A DNA stretch of 49,670 bases from Erysipelotrichaceae bacterium (GCA_017432895.1 JAFRIG010000011.1:1-49670); one strand, 5' to 3'. Numbered from the stretch's first letter, positions 33,058 through 43,004 are shown. Numbers and translations: made by a program. Notes: generated from the letters alone by a model not told the origin.

Positions 33058-33303
33058 GTTCTCTTCCAGTACCTCATACATCGCGAAAGCCTGTTCCTTA
33101 CTGGCACTCTCCCGCACCTCCAGGACCCTGATGGCGATCTGACGATTGCCGAAGATGATCCTTATCTCATCGCCGACCTTGACTTCGCTGGCCGGTTTGG
33201 CCACCTTGCCGTTAATGAAAAGCCGCTCATTGAGCGCCAGCTGTTTGGCTATCTCTCTTCTTTTTAAGACCCTGGCGACCTTAAGATATTTATCGATCCG
33301 CAT
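33046..33303 (-). CDS. rqcP: S4-domain RNA-binding protein RqcP (YabO)
   Basis: An 85-residue S4-domain protein: MRIDKYLKVARVLKRR, LFINGKVAKPASEVKVGDEI, then VLEVRE. By family RqcP works with RqcH on the 50S subunit, adding alanine tails to stalled nascent chains. It keeps the Firmicutes position behind mfd and overlaps mfd by 14 nt. The spoVT, yabM and yabPQ genes found in spore formers nearby are absent. Confidence 0.9.
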   Translation of the reverse strand: MRIDKYLKVARVLKRREIAKQLALNERLFINGKVAKPASEVKVGDEIRIIFGNRQIAIRVLEVRESASKEQAFAMYEVLEENKQA

Positions 33304-36300
33304 TTTTCTCCAGTTTATCCAAATTATCGACCAGTTTCAACATCTTGGCCACGTTTTCCTTCTGGTTGTCCAAAGAGATGGCCAGCCTGGAATTGCGGTA
33401 GCTGATATCCATATCCCGGGACAATGAATTGACATATTCAAACAGCTTGATGCCGTCGATATTGTCGGAATACTCCTTGGATAGAACGATCGTAAACTTG
33501 CCCTTGATATTGCTTACCTTGTCGATCAGATTCAGGTTGCATAACAGTTCCAGCTTCTTCTTGTCAAATAAAGCTTCGACCTGCTTGGGCAGTCTTCCGT
33601 ATTCGTCCGTTATCTTGAGATAGTAGTCGAAAAGCTCTTCCTTGGTATCGATGTCGTAAAGTTCATGATACAAAGCCAGCTTGTCGTAATCATTGTCCGA
33701 GAAGGAATCGGGAATGTAGCTGGAAAGCGGAATATTGACATTGGTCTTGGGTTTTTCCTCTTCCACTTGCTCCCCTTTAGCCTGCCTGATCGCCTTATTG
33801 AGCATCGCCAGATACAGATCAAGACCGACATTGTCGATGAAACCGGACTGCTTTTCACCAAGCAGATCGCCCGCACCCCTGATCGTCAAATCACGCATCG
33901 CGATCTTGTAGCCGGAACCTAAAGAAGTGAACTCCTTGATCGCTTCCAGACGCTTGATCGAATTCTCATTGAGCTGTTTCTTCTCCGGGATCATCAGATA
34001 GGCGTAAGCCACCCGATCGGAACGGCCGACCCGACCCTTGATCTGATAGAGTTGCGAAAGGCCGAAGTTCTGGGCATTGTCCACGATGATCGTGTTGGCG
34101 TTGGGGATATCCAGACCCGTCTCGATGATGGTCGTACAGATCAGGACATTGATCTCGTTGCGATAGAAGCGGTACATGATATCCTCGATCTCTTTGCGAT
34201 CCATCTGGCCATGAGCCACCCCGATCCGGGCATAAGGCAGCTGCTGCTGCAGCTTATGAGAAAGCGAATAGATCAGTTCCACATTGTTGAACAGATAAAA
34301 GACCTGCCCGTCTCGCTCCAGTTCCCGCATGATGACTTCCTGAATGAGATTCTCGTTTTTATGAACGACATAGGTCTGGACCGGATAGCGGTTGTTGGGC
34401 GGGGTGTCCAGCGTCGATAAGCCTCTGATACCGATCAGCGACATCTGCAAGGTCCTGGGGATCGGCGTGGCTGACAAAGACAGTACATCGATCGAATTCT
34501 TCAGCTGTTTGATCTTCTCCTTGTGTTCGACCCCGAAACGCTGTTCCTCATCGATGATAAGCAGACCCAGATCCTTGTATTCGATGTCCTTGGAAAGGAT
34601 GCGGTGGGTGCCGATCAGCACATCGACCCTTCCTTCCTTGAGATCTCTGATGATCGCGTTTTGCCTTTCCTGGGGAATATAGCGGTTCAAAAGTTCCACC
34701 CGCACCGGGAAATCCGCAAACCTTCTTTTGAAAGTATCGAAATGCTGGAAGGAAAGGATGGTCGTCGGACACAGGTAGGCCACCTGCTTGTCGTCGTTGA
34801 CCGCCTTAAAAGAAGCTCTGATGGCCACTTCGGTCTTGCCGAAACCGACATCACCACACAGCAGTCGATCCATCGGCTTGGCCTTTTCCATATCCTCCTT
34901 GACTTCCATGATCGCCTTGGCCTGATCGGAAGTCAGTTCATATTCGAAAGTATCTTCAAATTCCTTCTGCATCGGCGTATCCGGGGAGAACGCAAAGCCG
35001 ATATCGGCCTCCCTGGCCGAATACAGTTCGATCAGCTTGGCCGCGACATCGTTGACACTTTCTTCCACCCGCTTCTTGGTCTCGGACCATTCCTTGGAAC
35101 CGAGTTTGTGCAGTTTGGGGATGACGCCTTCCTTGGAGACGTATTTTCTGACCAAAGAAAACTGGGACAAAGGTACCAGCAGTTCATCGTTGCCCTTGTA
35201 GATGATCTTGAGATAGTCGCATTCCACGCCGTTGATGACTCTTGACTCGATTGCCACGAACTGGCCGATGCCATACTGGTCGTGGACCACGTAATCGCCC
35301 CGTTTGAGTTCCTCATAGGAATTTAAAGTCCTGGCCTCGCCATACCTGTTGGCATAACGACCGGTATGGGGCCGATCCTTGAACAGCTCCTTGAGCGTAT
35401 AGACCGAAAGTTCCTCTTCTTCGATCGTAAAACCGCCATAGACCTCGCCATAGGCGACATTGATCCCCTCTTTCAAATCATCCGTATAGATCCCGTAAGG
35501 TATATCGAGTTTGATAAAGGAAGCAACGAGCTCCTCAAGATGCTTCTCATCGAGGACCGCCAGCTTATAGCGGCTTCTTTCATTCTTCAAAACATTGGCG
35601 ATGTAGTCGATCGTCCCATAGGGGAAATCGATCTCCGCCATCTTCGGGATCTGCGAGAAAGGCTTTCCGATAATCTTATCGACTAAAGCGATCTCTCTTT
35701 TGAACTCCCCAAAGACATAGAAACGCAAAGGAAGTCTGCCCTCCTCATGCATCTCCTGGATATAGGCGAAAGTCTCATCGCTGAGCATCTTCAGATGCGC
35801 ATCGATCTTCTCTTCATCACTTAAATAGATCTCCGCCTCCGGGAAATAATCTTTCAGATGAGCTCTTTCAAAGTAGCAGCAGTAGAAGTATTGCGACTGG
35901 CGGTAGTTGTCCGCATAGATGTATTCCAGATCCAGTTCCATCTGTCCGCTGGCGACCGGGATGTTTTGTTTAAGATAGTCCTTCTCTTCCTCGGAAAAGA
36001 AGACGTCCTTGGCAAAACAGATCTCCGCTTCATCGATCTTCTCCAGAGTCCGTTGACTTTCATAGTCGAAAAAGCGGATCGAATCGATCACATCATCAAA
36101 GAATTCGATCCTCAATGGCTTATCATAATTGACCGAAAAGACATCGACGATGTAGCCTCTGGAGGCGAAAGTCATCGGCGTCTCGACGTGACTGGTCTTT
36201 TCATAACCCAGCTTGACCAGACTTTCGATCAGATCCTGCTTATCCAGGATCTCATCTTTTCTGATCCTGATCAGTTTATCCAGAAGATCTTTCTTAGCCG

Positions 36301-36667
36301 GCAGATGCCTGATAATGCCATATGGCGAACAAAGTATCACCTTGAGCCTATCCGACTTCAGCATCTTGTACAGGCTACTTAACCTGGCCGCTCTGTTTTC
36401 AAAGGAAGAGGCGATCTCCTCCGCTCTTAAGGATTCTTCCGGCAGAAAAGCCGTCAGCTCATCTTCATCGAAATAAGAAACCAGGATGTCTCTTAAACGA
36501 TTGGCCAGATAGGCATTCTCCTTTACTACTATCAAAGGACGCCTGGAATCACGGGCTCTTAAAGCCAGTTTCAAAGCCTCTTCGGTCAAAGAATTGTAAC
36601 TTAAAAAAGAATGATCGCGATCATTCCGTATACTCTCAGCTTTTTCTAGGATATTCAGATTTTTCAT
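33290..36667 (-). CDS. mfd: Transcription-repair coupling factor Mfd
   Basis: The full 1125-residue Mfd. It has an N-terminal UvrB-homology region (1-330), a RNA-polymerase-binding CarD-like domain (near residues 455-520, YVVHDQYGIGQF), and a RecG-like translocase with GDVGFGKTE and DEEQRFGV. The SATPIPRTLQ motif and a C-terminal TRCF domain follow. It displaces stalled RNA polymerase and recruits UvrA. It overlaps pth and rqcP by a few bases on each side. Confidence 0.96.
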   Translation of the reverse strand: MKNLNILEKAESIRNDRDHSFLSYNSLTEEALKLALRARDSRRPLIVVKENAYLANRLRDILVSYFDEDELTAFLPEESLRAEEIASSFENRAARLSSLYKMLKSDRLKVILCSPYGIIRHLPAKKDLLDKLIRIRKDEILDKQDLIESLVKLGYEKTSHVETPMTFASRGYIVDVFSVNYDKPLRIEFFDDVIDSIRFFDYESQRTLEKIDEAEICFAKDVFFSEEEKDYLKQNIPVASGQMELDLEYIYADNYRQSQYFYCCYFERAHLKDYFPEAEIYLSDEEKIDAHLKMLSDETFAYIQEMHEEGRLPLRFYVFGEFKREIALVDKIIGKPFSQIPKMAEIDFPYGTIDYIANVLKNERSRYKLAVLDEKHLEELVASFIKLDIPYGIYTDDLKEGINVAYGEVYGGFTIEEEELSVYTLKELFKDRPHTGRYANRYGEARTLNSYEELKRGDYVVHDQYGIGQFVAIESRVINGVECDYLKIIYKGNDELLVPLSQFSLVRKYVSKEGVIPKLHKLGSKEWSETKKRVEESVNDVAAKLIELYSAREADIGFAFSPDTPMQKEFEDTFEYELTSDQAKAIMEVKEDMEKAKPMDRLLCGDVGFGKTEVAIRASFKAVNDDKQVAYLCPTTILSFQHFDTFKRRFADFPVRVELLNRYIPQERQNAIIRDLKEGRVDVLIGTHRILSKDIEYKDLGLLIIDEEQRFGVEHKEKIKQLKNSIDVLSLSATPIPRTLQMSLIGIRGLSTLDTPPNNRYPVQTYVVHKNENLIQEVIMRELERDGQVFYLFNNVELIYSLSHKLQQQLPYARIGVAHGQMDRKEIEDIMYRFYRNEINVLICTTIIETGLDIPNANTIIVDNAQNFGLSQLYQIKGRVGRSDRVAYAYLMIPEKKQLNENSIKRLEAIKEFTSLGSGYKIAMRDLTIRGAGDLLGEKQSGFIDNVGLDLYLAMLNKAIRQAKGEQVEEEKPKTNVNIPLSSYIPDSFSDNDYDKLALYHELYDIDTKEELFDYYLKITDEYGRLPKQVEALFDKKKLELLCNLNLIDKVSNIKGKFTIVLSKEYSDNIDGIKLFEYVNSLSRDMDISYRNSRLAISLDNQKENVAKMLKLVDNLDKLEKNADR

Positions 36668-37221
36668 CAGTTGAATTTGGACATCACCACATCAAAATCG
36701 TGGTCGAAGGCATAGATCAAAGCTTCCGCTCCCTTATCCAGGACTTCGTCAAGGATCTTTTCATCCTCCTTGGAAAACTTGCCCAGGACGTAGTCTTTGG
36801 TGTCGATACTCTTGTCGTTGGAGATCCCGATCCTGATCCGATCGATCTTGGAAGTACCTAACTGTTCAATAATCGAAGCCATCCCCTTCTGGCCACCCGA
36901 AGAACCCTGCCTTCTTAGCCGCAGTTTGCCTAGAGGCAGATCCAGATCGTCATGAACTACGATAAGATCGGCACTGTCGATCTTGTAGAAATTCATCAAA
37001 GAACTGACTGCCAGACCGGAGAGATTCATGTAGGTTTGGGGTTTGGCGATGATGATCTTTTCGCCCTTATGATTGTAGATGCCGTAATTGGCCCGGCACT
37101 TGTTTTTATCCAGAGTGACATTGAGTTTTTCACAAAGTCTGTCCATGAGTAAAAAACCCGCGTTATGACGAGTTTTTACGTATTCATTTCCCGGATTTCC
37201 CAGACCCACGATCAGTTTCAT
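36667..37221 (-). CDS. pth: Peptidyl-tRNA hydrolase
   Basis: A 184-residue Pth with GLGNPGNEYVKTRHNAG (catalytic His in TRHN), the KPQTYMNLSG motif and HDDLDLPLGKLRLR. It releases peptides from peptidyl-tRNA that has dropped off ribosomes. Its stop shares one base with the mfd start, and its own start overlaps the preceding gene. Confidence 0.95.
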   Translation of the reverse strand: MKLIVGLGNPGNEYVKTRHNAGFLLMDRLCEKLNVTLDKNKCRANYGIYNHKGEKIIIAKPQTYMNLSGLAVSSLMNFYKIDSADLIVVHDDLDLPLGKLRLRRQGSSGGQKGMASIIEQLGTSKIDRIRIGISNDKSIDTKDYVLGKFSKEDEKILDEVLDKGAEALIYAFDHDFDVVMSKFN

Positions 37222-37988
37222 TGATCCTTGTTTTCTTCCTCAACTTCCGTCGGTTCTTCCACCTGCTTAGGCAGATATTTCTCATAGATCTCCAGATCGT
37301 TGAGATAATTCTTGCCGATCTGGCTGGCCGCAAAGGAATGCAGATCCTCTTTATAGTAGTCTTCCATCGGTTCACCCGAATAAGCCAGGGTCGCCGCCGC
37401 AAAACGCTTGAACAGTCCGATCAGATTCTTGTCGTATTCATAGCCTGCATAGCCCCCGTCAAGTAATGAGGATAAAAATTCTACGCCGGCATCTTCCTTT
37501 TCACAAAGGGCGTTATAGATGGCCTTGGCCAGCTGGAACTCGACGCGGTTTTCCAGAAGAGACAATTCCATGATCTTGTCATAGAGGCCATTGAGGACAT
37601 CGAACTTGGAAAGCTTTCTTGCCTTGGCCATATTCAGATACAGCCAGATGAAGACGTCATTGTTCATTAACAGCTGCTGCTTGGAGAACTTGCCGTTTTT
37701 ATAGAAGATCTCCTTTAGATCGAGCTTATTTAATGTCTCCATAGGATCTTCCGGTCTGTCCAGCTGCTGATAAAGCTTGAGGACCAGGCCCTTGTTCTGA
37801 TACTCGGCCGACTTCTCGTTTTCGATATAGCGGCAGGTACGATCATAGGCTTCCGGCACATTTGACAGCATGTCCTTGTAACATTCGATATATTCCTTGT
37901 TGTGCCTGTAGCGGCCGATCAGGACGACGTTGCGATACATCACGTAGCCAAGCAGGCAAGCCATAGCGGCAAAAAACATTATTTCCAT
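37218..37988 (-). CDS. Membrane-anchored helical protein upstream of pth, unknown function
   Basis: A 256-residue protein with one N-terminal membrane helix (residues 3-22) and a long cytoplasmic, mostly helical domain of TPR-like character, ending in a Glu-rich tail (about 240-256). No enzyme motif is seen. GGGGAG precedes the ATG. Its stop overlaps pth by 4 nt (ATGA), so the two are co-translated, but the link to Pth is unclear. It differs from the TPR-like gene at 26483, though both are helical and acidic. I do not recognise the family. Confidence 0.72.
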   Translation of the reverse strand: MEIMFFAAMACLLGYVMYRNVVLIGRYRHNKEYIECYKDMLSNVPEAYDRTCRYIENEKSAEYQNKGLVLKLYQQLDRPEDPMETLNKLDLKEIFYKNGKFSKQQLLMNNDVFIWLYLNMAKARKLSKFDVLNGLYDKIMELSLLENRVEFQLAKAIYNALCEKEDAGVEFLSSLLDGGYAGYEYDKNLIGLFKRFAAATLAYSGEPMEDYYKEDLHSFAASQIGKNYLNDLEIYEKYLPKQVEEPTEVEEENKDQ

Positions 37989-38016
37989 AGTTATTTCTCC
38001 CCTGATTCAACTAATA

Positions 38017-38778
38017 TTATAACCCAAACAGCCGATGATAATTTTCGTTCAGCTGCTTTTTAAAATCTTCCTCATCAAGACATAGATGTTCGCAGATCTT
38101 TTGACCCGTATAAACGACATAAGCCGGTTCGTTGCGCCGGCCTCTTAAAGGAGCCGGCGTCAGATAAGGACAGTCGGTCTCGATCAAAAGGCGATCGAGC
38201 GCTACGTTTTCAATGACCCGCAAAGGTTCTTTGGCCTTCTTCCAGGTCACGGGACCTGCGATCGAGATGTAAAAGCCCAGTTTTACGAATTCTTTGGCCA
38301 TCTCCGCCGAATCCGAGTAACAATGCATGACCCCTTTGACCGGATACTTCTTTATCAGATCATAGGTATCCTGAATAGCCTCACGACTGTGAACGATGAT
38401 CGGTTTATCAAGTTCCACCGCCAAGGCTAGCTGTCTTTCAAAGATCTCTTTCTGTCTTTCCTTGTTGTCCTTGACCCAGTAATAATCCAGACCGATCTCG
38501 CCGATCGCAATGCATCTTTCATCCTCATAGAGTTTCGCAAACCTTTCAAACAGCTCTTCATCGACATCGTTTACATCGCCAGGATAGATGCCCAGTGAAC
38601 GCTTGAAAGCGATCTTTTCGTGTTCAATATTCAGGGCGTAGTAAAAATCTTCAATGTATGAAGAGATGATCATCGCCTTGGTGACATCGTTGGTGACCAT
38701 GTTTTCAAGCACGCTCTCAAGATCATCCTTAAAGGCTTTATCGTTGATGTGACAATGGGAATCCAGCCAGTTCATCAT
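38017..38778 (-). CDS. tatD: TatD-family metal-dependent hydrolase/DNase
   Basis: A 253-residue TatD protein with the metal-binding opening DSHCHIND, the GEIGLDYYWV motif, PIIVHSREA, and ETDCPYLTP near the C-terminus. By family it is a 3'-5' exonuclease or deoxyribonuclease in DNA repair and processing. Its start overlaps the mnmE stop (ATGA). Confidence 0.92.
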   Translation of the reverse strand: MMNWLDSHCHINDKAFKDDLESVLENMVTNDVTKAMIISSYIEDFYYALNIEHEKIAFKRSLGIYPGDVNDVDEELFERFAKLYEDERCIAIGEIGLDYYWVKDNKERQKEIFERQLALAVELDKPIIVHSREAIQDTYDLIKKYPVKGVMHCYSDSAEMAKEFVKLGFYISIAGPVTWKKAKEPLRVIENVALDRLLIETDCPYLTPAPLRGRRNEPAYVVYTGQKICEHLCLDEEDFKKQLNENYHRLFGL

Positions 38779-40085
38779 TTACCCAGACAGAAGTTTGCGA
38801 ACATGTGTTCGATCAGATCCTCCTGATATTCCTTTCCTAAGATCTGGCACAGATAGTGGTAGGCACTGCTCAGATCAGCGACCACCATATCGGTGCTGTT
38901 ATATCTGATATTCTCTTTGGCTTCCTTTAATTGTTCAAGACACCTTTTCATCAAAGCGATCTGTCGCTCATTGTTGAGAATGTCTTCATCGGCCAAAGAG
39001 ATGTCATCCTTGTATCTTTCATTCAGATAGTCGGTCAAAGAAGAGATGTCCTTGTTTAAAGCCGAGATCGAAATCTCGCCCATCGTCTTTAGATCGGCCT
39101 TGTTGTAGACGACGATGGTATTGCGATCCTTATAGGTCTCCAACAGTTTTTCATCCTCTTCATCGATATCCGAAGCATCGATGACCAGAATGATCAGATC
39201 GGCTTCTTCGATAGCTTCGATCGTTTTTTCGATCCCGATCTTTTCGATCTGTTCTCTGGTCTCATGTATGCCCGCGGTATCGATCAGATTAAGGGTGATA
39301 TTCTTTAAAGAGACCTTGCCCTCGACCAGATCCCTGGTCGTGCCGGCCACATCCGTAACGATGGCCTTGTCTTTTTCCAGTAAGGCATTCAATAAGGAAG
39401 ACTTGCCGACATTGGGCTTGCCGATGATGACGGTCTTGAGACCATCCTTGACCACCCGGAAACGCTCGGCCTTGTTTATCATCTCTTCCGCCTTAGCTAT
39501 CCAATCGTTAAGATGGGGAAGGATCACATCATTGCTCATCTGCACTTCATCTTCATATTCGGGATAATCGATATTGACTTCGATCATCGCGATCACATCC
39601 CGAATCTGTTCCAGAAGCGGCTCCACCAGTCGTTCGACCGAACCGTTCATGCCCCTGATCGCACTGCGGGCCTGCAGCGAACTTTCGGCCCTGATCAGGT
39701 CATTGACTGAATCGGCTTTGGACAGGTCGATGCGGCCATTGAGATAGGCCCGCTTGGTGAATTCACCCGGTTCCGCCAATCGGCAGCCCTTTTCCAGCAG
39801 CAGATTCAATATCAGCCTGGTCACATAGACGCCGCCATGGCAGTTGATCTCCACCATGTCCTCTTTGGTATAGGAATGACCGGCCGCAAAAAAGGAGATC
39901 AGCACTTCATCGATGATCTGATCATCCTTGCGGATATGGGAATACACGATCGTATTCGGCTTGATCCGTTTGACATCGCTGATCTGCTTAATGATCGTAA
40001 AGCTGTCTTCACCCGACATCCTGACGATGGAGATCGCTCCGTCTTTCAAAGCCGTAGATATGGCACAGATGGTATCGTTTAACAT
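38775..40085 (-). CDS. mnmE: tRNA modification GTPase MnmE
   Basis: A 436-residue MnmE, with an N-terminal folate-binding domain (ALKDGAISIVRMSG), a helical domain, and an inserted G domain. The G domain carries GKPNVGKSS, DVAGTTRD, DTAGIHET and NKADL, and the C-terminal FCLGK ends with the family Cys. With MnmG it makes cmnm5U/cmnm5s2U at the wobble position of tRNAs. No ribosome site is seen; TATAAA (40096-40101) ends about 10 nt before the ATG. Confidence 0.95.
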   Translation of the reverse strand: MLNDTICAISTALKDGAISIVRMSGEDSFTIIKQISDVKRIKPNTIVYSHIRKDDQIIDEVLISFFAAGHSYTKEDMVEINCHGGVYVTRLILNLLLEKGCRLAEPGEFTKRAYLNGRIDLSKADSVNDLIRAESSLQARSAIRGMNGSVERLVEPLLEQIRDVIAMIEVNIDYPEYEDEVQMSNDVILPHLNDWIAKAEEMINKAERFRVVKDGLKTVIIGKPNVGKSSLLNALLEKDKAIVTDVAGTTRDLVEGKVSLKNITLNLIDTAGIHETREQIEKIGIEKTIEAIEEADLIILVIDASDIDEEDEKLLETYKDRNTIVVYNKADLKTMGEISISALNKDISSLTDYLNERYKDDISLADEDILNNERQIALMKRCLEQLKEAKENIRYNSTDMVVADLSSAYHYLCQILGKEYQEDLIEHMFANFCLGK

Positions 40086-40145
40086 ACATTACCATTTTAT
40101 ATTAAAATAAGACATTTGTTATAAAATTAAGGCGGGAGAAAGACT

Positions 40146-40823
40146 ATGAAAATACTCATTGATTCAGCCGACCTTGACAAGATCAAAGAACTTTACGAAT
40201 ACTACCCGATATGTGGTGTGACTACCAACCCTTCCATCCTTTTGCGTAACGGCAAGGATGCCGCAGAAACTTTGAAACAGCTCAAAACATTCTGTGGCCA
40301 ACAGGAGCTGCATGTCCAGGTCATCGGGGAGACCTGTGCGGAATATTTAGCCGACGCCAAAGCCATCATCGAAGTCTTAGGCAAAGATACATATATCAAG
40401 ATACCCGCTTACAAGGAAGGGTTCAAAGCGATGAAGATACTCTCTGAACAGGGTGCCCGTATCACCGCGACCGCGATCTACTATCCCGGTCAGGCTCTCA
40501 TTGCTTCTAAGATCGGCGTCGACTACATCGCCCCCTACTTCAACCGCATCTGTAAGCAGGGCTATGATGGCTTAAAAGTACTTGAAACCATGCAAAGGAT
40601 CATCAATGATACGCCAACCAAGATCCTGGCCGCTTCTTTTAAGACGCTGGATCAGGTTTGTGATGTCGCAGATCTGCAGGTTGAGGCTATGACCTTACCG
40701 GTAAGCATCTTTGAACAGCTGGAAGAAATGGCGGAAGTCGATAAGACCATAAAGGCTTTCAATGAAGATTTTTATACCCTCACGGGTACTCATTCTTCAC
40801 TAAAAGATGTCCTTAAAACTTGA
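40146..40823 (+). CDS. Transaldolase/fructose-6-phosphate aldolase family protein
   Basis: A 225-residue member of the small transaldolase (TalC/FSA) family. The VTTNPSIL motif is at residues 25-32 and the Schiff-base Lys lies in TYIKIPAYKEG. ITATAIYYPGQA and AASFKTLDQV also match. It acts on fructose-6-phosphate or in the non-oxidative pentose phosphate pathway; length alone cannot separate the two. GGGAG lies before the ATG, and it is divergent from mnmE across 60 bp. Confidence 0.88.
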   Translation: MKILIDSADLDKIKELYEYYPICGVTTNPSILLRNGKDAAETLKQLKTFCGQQELHVQVIGETCAEYLADAKAIIEVLGKDTYIKIPAYKEGFKAMKILSEQGARITATAIYYPGQALIASKIGVDYIAPYFNRICKQGYDGLKVLETMQRIINDTPTKILAASFKTLDQVCDVADLQVEAMTLPVSIFEQLEEMAEVDKTIKAFNEDFYTLTGTHSSLKDVLKT

Positions 40824-40849
40824 AAAAAGGTACCGATACTTTTTATAAT
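40820..40849 (+). promoter_or_regulatory. Promoter of the DUF1508 gene
   Basis: TTGAAA (40820-40825), an 18-bp spacer and TATAAT (40844-40849) stand 48 nt before the ATG. Confidence 0.7.
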
Positions 40850-40896
40850 TAAGTTAACAAGAGTATTTATCAATCATAAATAACAGGAGGAAAACA

Positions 40897-41280
40897 ATGG
40901 GCAAGTATGTAATCAAAGTCGCTGCTAACGGCAAATATCATTTCAATCTGCTGGCAGGCAACGGTGAACCGATCCTTTCATCTCAGATGTATGCCGCCAG
41001 AAAAGGCGCCATCAAAGGTATCAGAAGTGTCATGAAGAACGCTCCGGAAGCTGAAGTCGTCGACCTGACAGCCAAGGAAGTCGTTCCGGCCAAGAATCCT
41101 AAGTTCGAGATCTACGAAGGCAAGGATGGCAAGTGCTACTTCAGACTCATCGCCGCCAACGCCAAAGCGATCGGCAGATCCGAAGGCTACAACTCAATGG
41201 CAGCCTGCAAGAACGGTATCAAATCCGTAAAGAAGAATGCCGAGGCCGAGATCGAAAAAACCAAGAAAGAAAAGAAATAA
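40897..41280 (+). CDS. YegP-like protein with two DUF1508 repeats
   Basis: A 127-residue protein of two related repeats, about residues 3-50 (KYVIKVAANGKYHFNLLAGN) and 68-115 (FEIYEGKDGKCYFRLIAANA). Each repeat ends with a GIRSV or GIKSV plus KNA motif. DUF1508 proteins such as E. coli YegP are small and beta-rich, of unproven function. The Lys-rich tail suggests contact with nucleic acid or acidic partners (speculative). AGGAGG lies 6-7 nt before the ATG, with a clear promoter and a UUCG-capped terminator, so it is a single-gene unit that may be well expressed. Confidence 0.88.
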   Translation: MGKYVIKVAANGKYHFNLLAGNGEPILSSQMYAARKGAIKGIRSVMKNAPEAEVVDLTAKEVVPAKNPKFEIYEGKDGKCYFRLIAANAKAIGRSEGYNSMAACKNGIKSVKKNAEAEIEKTKKEKK

Positions 41281-41291
41281 GCATTACCAAC

Positions 41292-41315
41292 AGATCTCTT
41301 CGGAGATCTTTTTAA
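41292..41315 (+). terminator. Terminator of the DUF1508 gene
   Basis: AGATCTC pairs with GAGATCT around a UUCG tetraloop, followed by a T run. Confidence 0.9.
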
Positions 41316-41319
41316 ATCT

Positions 41320-41366
41320 CAAAAAAACGTCCATCTCAGCTCTTCCGCAGAACCATGATGGACGTT
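41320..41366 (-). terminator. Terminator of the PTS operon
   Basis: On the minus strand AACGTCCAT pairs with ATGGACGTT (41326-41334 with 41358-41366), followed by T7. Confidence 0.85.
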
Positions 41367-41401
41367 TTCATTATAACAGTTTCTTAAGTTTTAAGCGATG
41401 C

Positions 41402-42670
41402 TTAACTTAAGACTTTGGCGATCAGACCTTCGATGATACCAAACAGCGAGAAGTCCTGGCCGCCGTATACCAGCATCCAAGGCTGGATCGTGTTGTTGAA
41501 GAAGTAGGCACCGAAGCCAACCAGCAGAACCATGATGATACCGTTCAAAGCACAGGCGATGATCGTACCTCTTACACCACCTTTGGCATTGGCAATGATC
41601 GCGGCACAGCCGTTCTCAAAGAAGCAGGTGAAGATCAAAGGAATAATGACTGTCGGGAACATGCCTCTGGTCAGCAAGATCGTGATCGTTGAAGTGATGA
41701 CGGCAACGATGAAGCCGATGATCAGCGAGTTAGGACCATAACCGAACAGTACCGGGCAATCCAGAGCCGGAATAGCACCCGGAACGACCTTTTCGGCAAT
41801 ACCCTTGAAAGCCGGAACGATCTCCGCGATCAGCATACGGACACCCTGTAACATGACGGTAACACCGACACCGAAGTAGACGGAGTGGATGAACCAGTAA
41901 GAGAAGAAGCTTCCGCTGTAGCCGAAGACTTCAGCCGGTGCTAAACCATTGGCGCTGACGACGAAATACATGATGATGTAGACGATAGCGATCGCAATGG
42001 AACCGGTGATCGAAACTTCTCTCAAGAAACCTAAGGACTTAGGAAGTTTGAAGTCTTCGCAGCTCTTTGACTTGTCACCTACCAACGGGGCGACGATACC
42101 TGCGATGACGGAAAGCGTCGTGGTCGGGTGACCGATCGTGAAATCATCCTTGCCCGTAACATCCTTGACAAGCGGACGCATGAGGTTCGGAGCGACGATC
42201 ATGTACAGAGCCGTAAAGACAGCCGCCAGAATGATCAGTTTCGCACCGGATAAGCCGGCATCGACACCTGCCGCGATGAAGACATACGGGAACCAGTACA
42301 GCATGTGGCCAGTCAGGAAGACGGATTTCCACTTCGTGAAACGGGCGACCAGCAGGTTGACCGCAAAGGCCAGGATCATGACGATACCGATCTGCGTACC
42401 GTACTGTCCGCCGATATCGACGGAAGCGGGAGCCGAAGCATTGCCCGGCATCAGGATATTGAACGCCGTGATGATACCATCGATGGAATTACCGGTGATG
42501 AGTCCGGTACCGGTGTTCAGGACGAAGAAGCCAATGGCCGTCATAATCGTTCCTCTGACGACTTCCGACGCCGACTTCTTCTGCAGGATCAGACCGATCA
42601 TTGCGACTAACGCAAGGAAGATCGAGCCCTGACCAAAGATGTCATTGATAATGAAATTGAGAATTGCCAT
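41402..42670 (-). CDS. PTS ascorbate-type transporter subunit IIC (UlaA/SgaT family)
   Basis: A 422-residue membrane protein with about ten hydrophobic segments and typical UlaA features: a GTGLITGNSIDGI region near residue 55, GHPTTTLSVIAGIVAPLVGDK, and a late FENGCAAIIANAKGG. It should transport an ascorbate-like or other sugar acid while phosphorylating it together with IIB and IIA. AAGGAGG lies before the ATG. No ascorbate catabolic genes are nearby, so the substrate is uncertain. Confidence 0.9.
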   Translation of the reverse strand: MAILNFIINDIFGQGSIFLALVAMIGLILQKKSASEVVRGTIMTAIGFFVLNTGTGLITGNSIDGIITAFNILMPGNASAPASVDIGGQYGTQIGIVMILAFAVNLLVARFTKWKSVFLTGHMLYWFPYVFIAAGVDAGLSGAKLIILAAVFTALYMIVAPNLMRPLVKDVTGKDDFTIGHPTTTLSVIAGIVAPLVGDKSKSCEDFKLPKSLGFLREVSITGSIAIAIVYIIMYFVVSANGLAPAEVFGYSGSFFSYWFIHSVYFGVGVTVMLQGVRMLIAEIVPAFKGIAEKVVPGAIPALDCPVLFGYGPNSLIIGFIVAVITSTITILLTRGMFPTVIIPLIFTCFFENGCAAIIANAKGGVRGTIIACALNGIIMVLLVGFGAYFFNNTIQPWMLVYGGQDFSLFGIIEGLIAKVLS

Positions 42671-42716
42671 AAGTAGCCTCCTTTTCTATTTTTACTTATT
42701 TCTCCCCAATCAATAA

Positions 42717-43004
42717 CTACGCAAGAGTTGCCATATAGGCCGAAACTTTTTCTTCAACTTCCGAGCTGTCCATGAAATTCTCGATGATGACGACCGGTAC
42801 ATCAGCCCTATCGATGATCCTTTCCGCCAGTTCTCTAGAAATGAAGATCACATCGCACGGATTGGCCAGACAGGTACCGACATCCCCACAGAAAGTATCG
42901 GCCTCCATATCCAGCTTACGCAGGATATCGTCGATCGCCATCCTCAACATCAGCGACGACCCGCAGCCAAAGCCGCACACACATTGAATCTTAGGTACTT
43001 TCAT
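42717..43004 (-). CDS. PTS subunit IIB, ascorbate/lactose-galactitol type
   Basis: A 95-residue IIB protein from the ATG at 43004, which has AAGGAGG 9 nt upstream; the TTG codons before it are unlikely starts. The phosphocysteine loop VCGFGCGSSLML (Cys10) is intact. It passes phosphate from IIA to the sugar on IIC. It is 46 bp from the IIC gene. Confidence 0.9.
   Translation of the reverse strand: MKVPKIQCVCGFGCGSSLMLRMAIDDILRKLDMEADTFCGDVGTCLANPCDVIFISRELAERIIDRADVPVVIIENFMDSSEVEEKVSAYMATLA

Noticed and set aside
3200..36400. Long antisense open frames over leuS, mfd, the ABC genes and others
   Set aside because: They mirror the codon bias of the real genes, lack ribosome sites and give low-complexity sequence.
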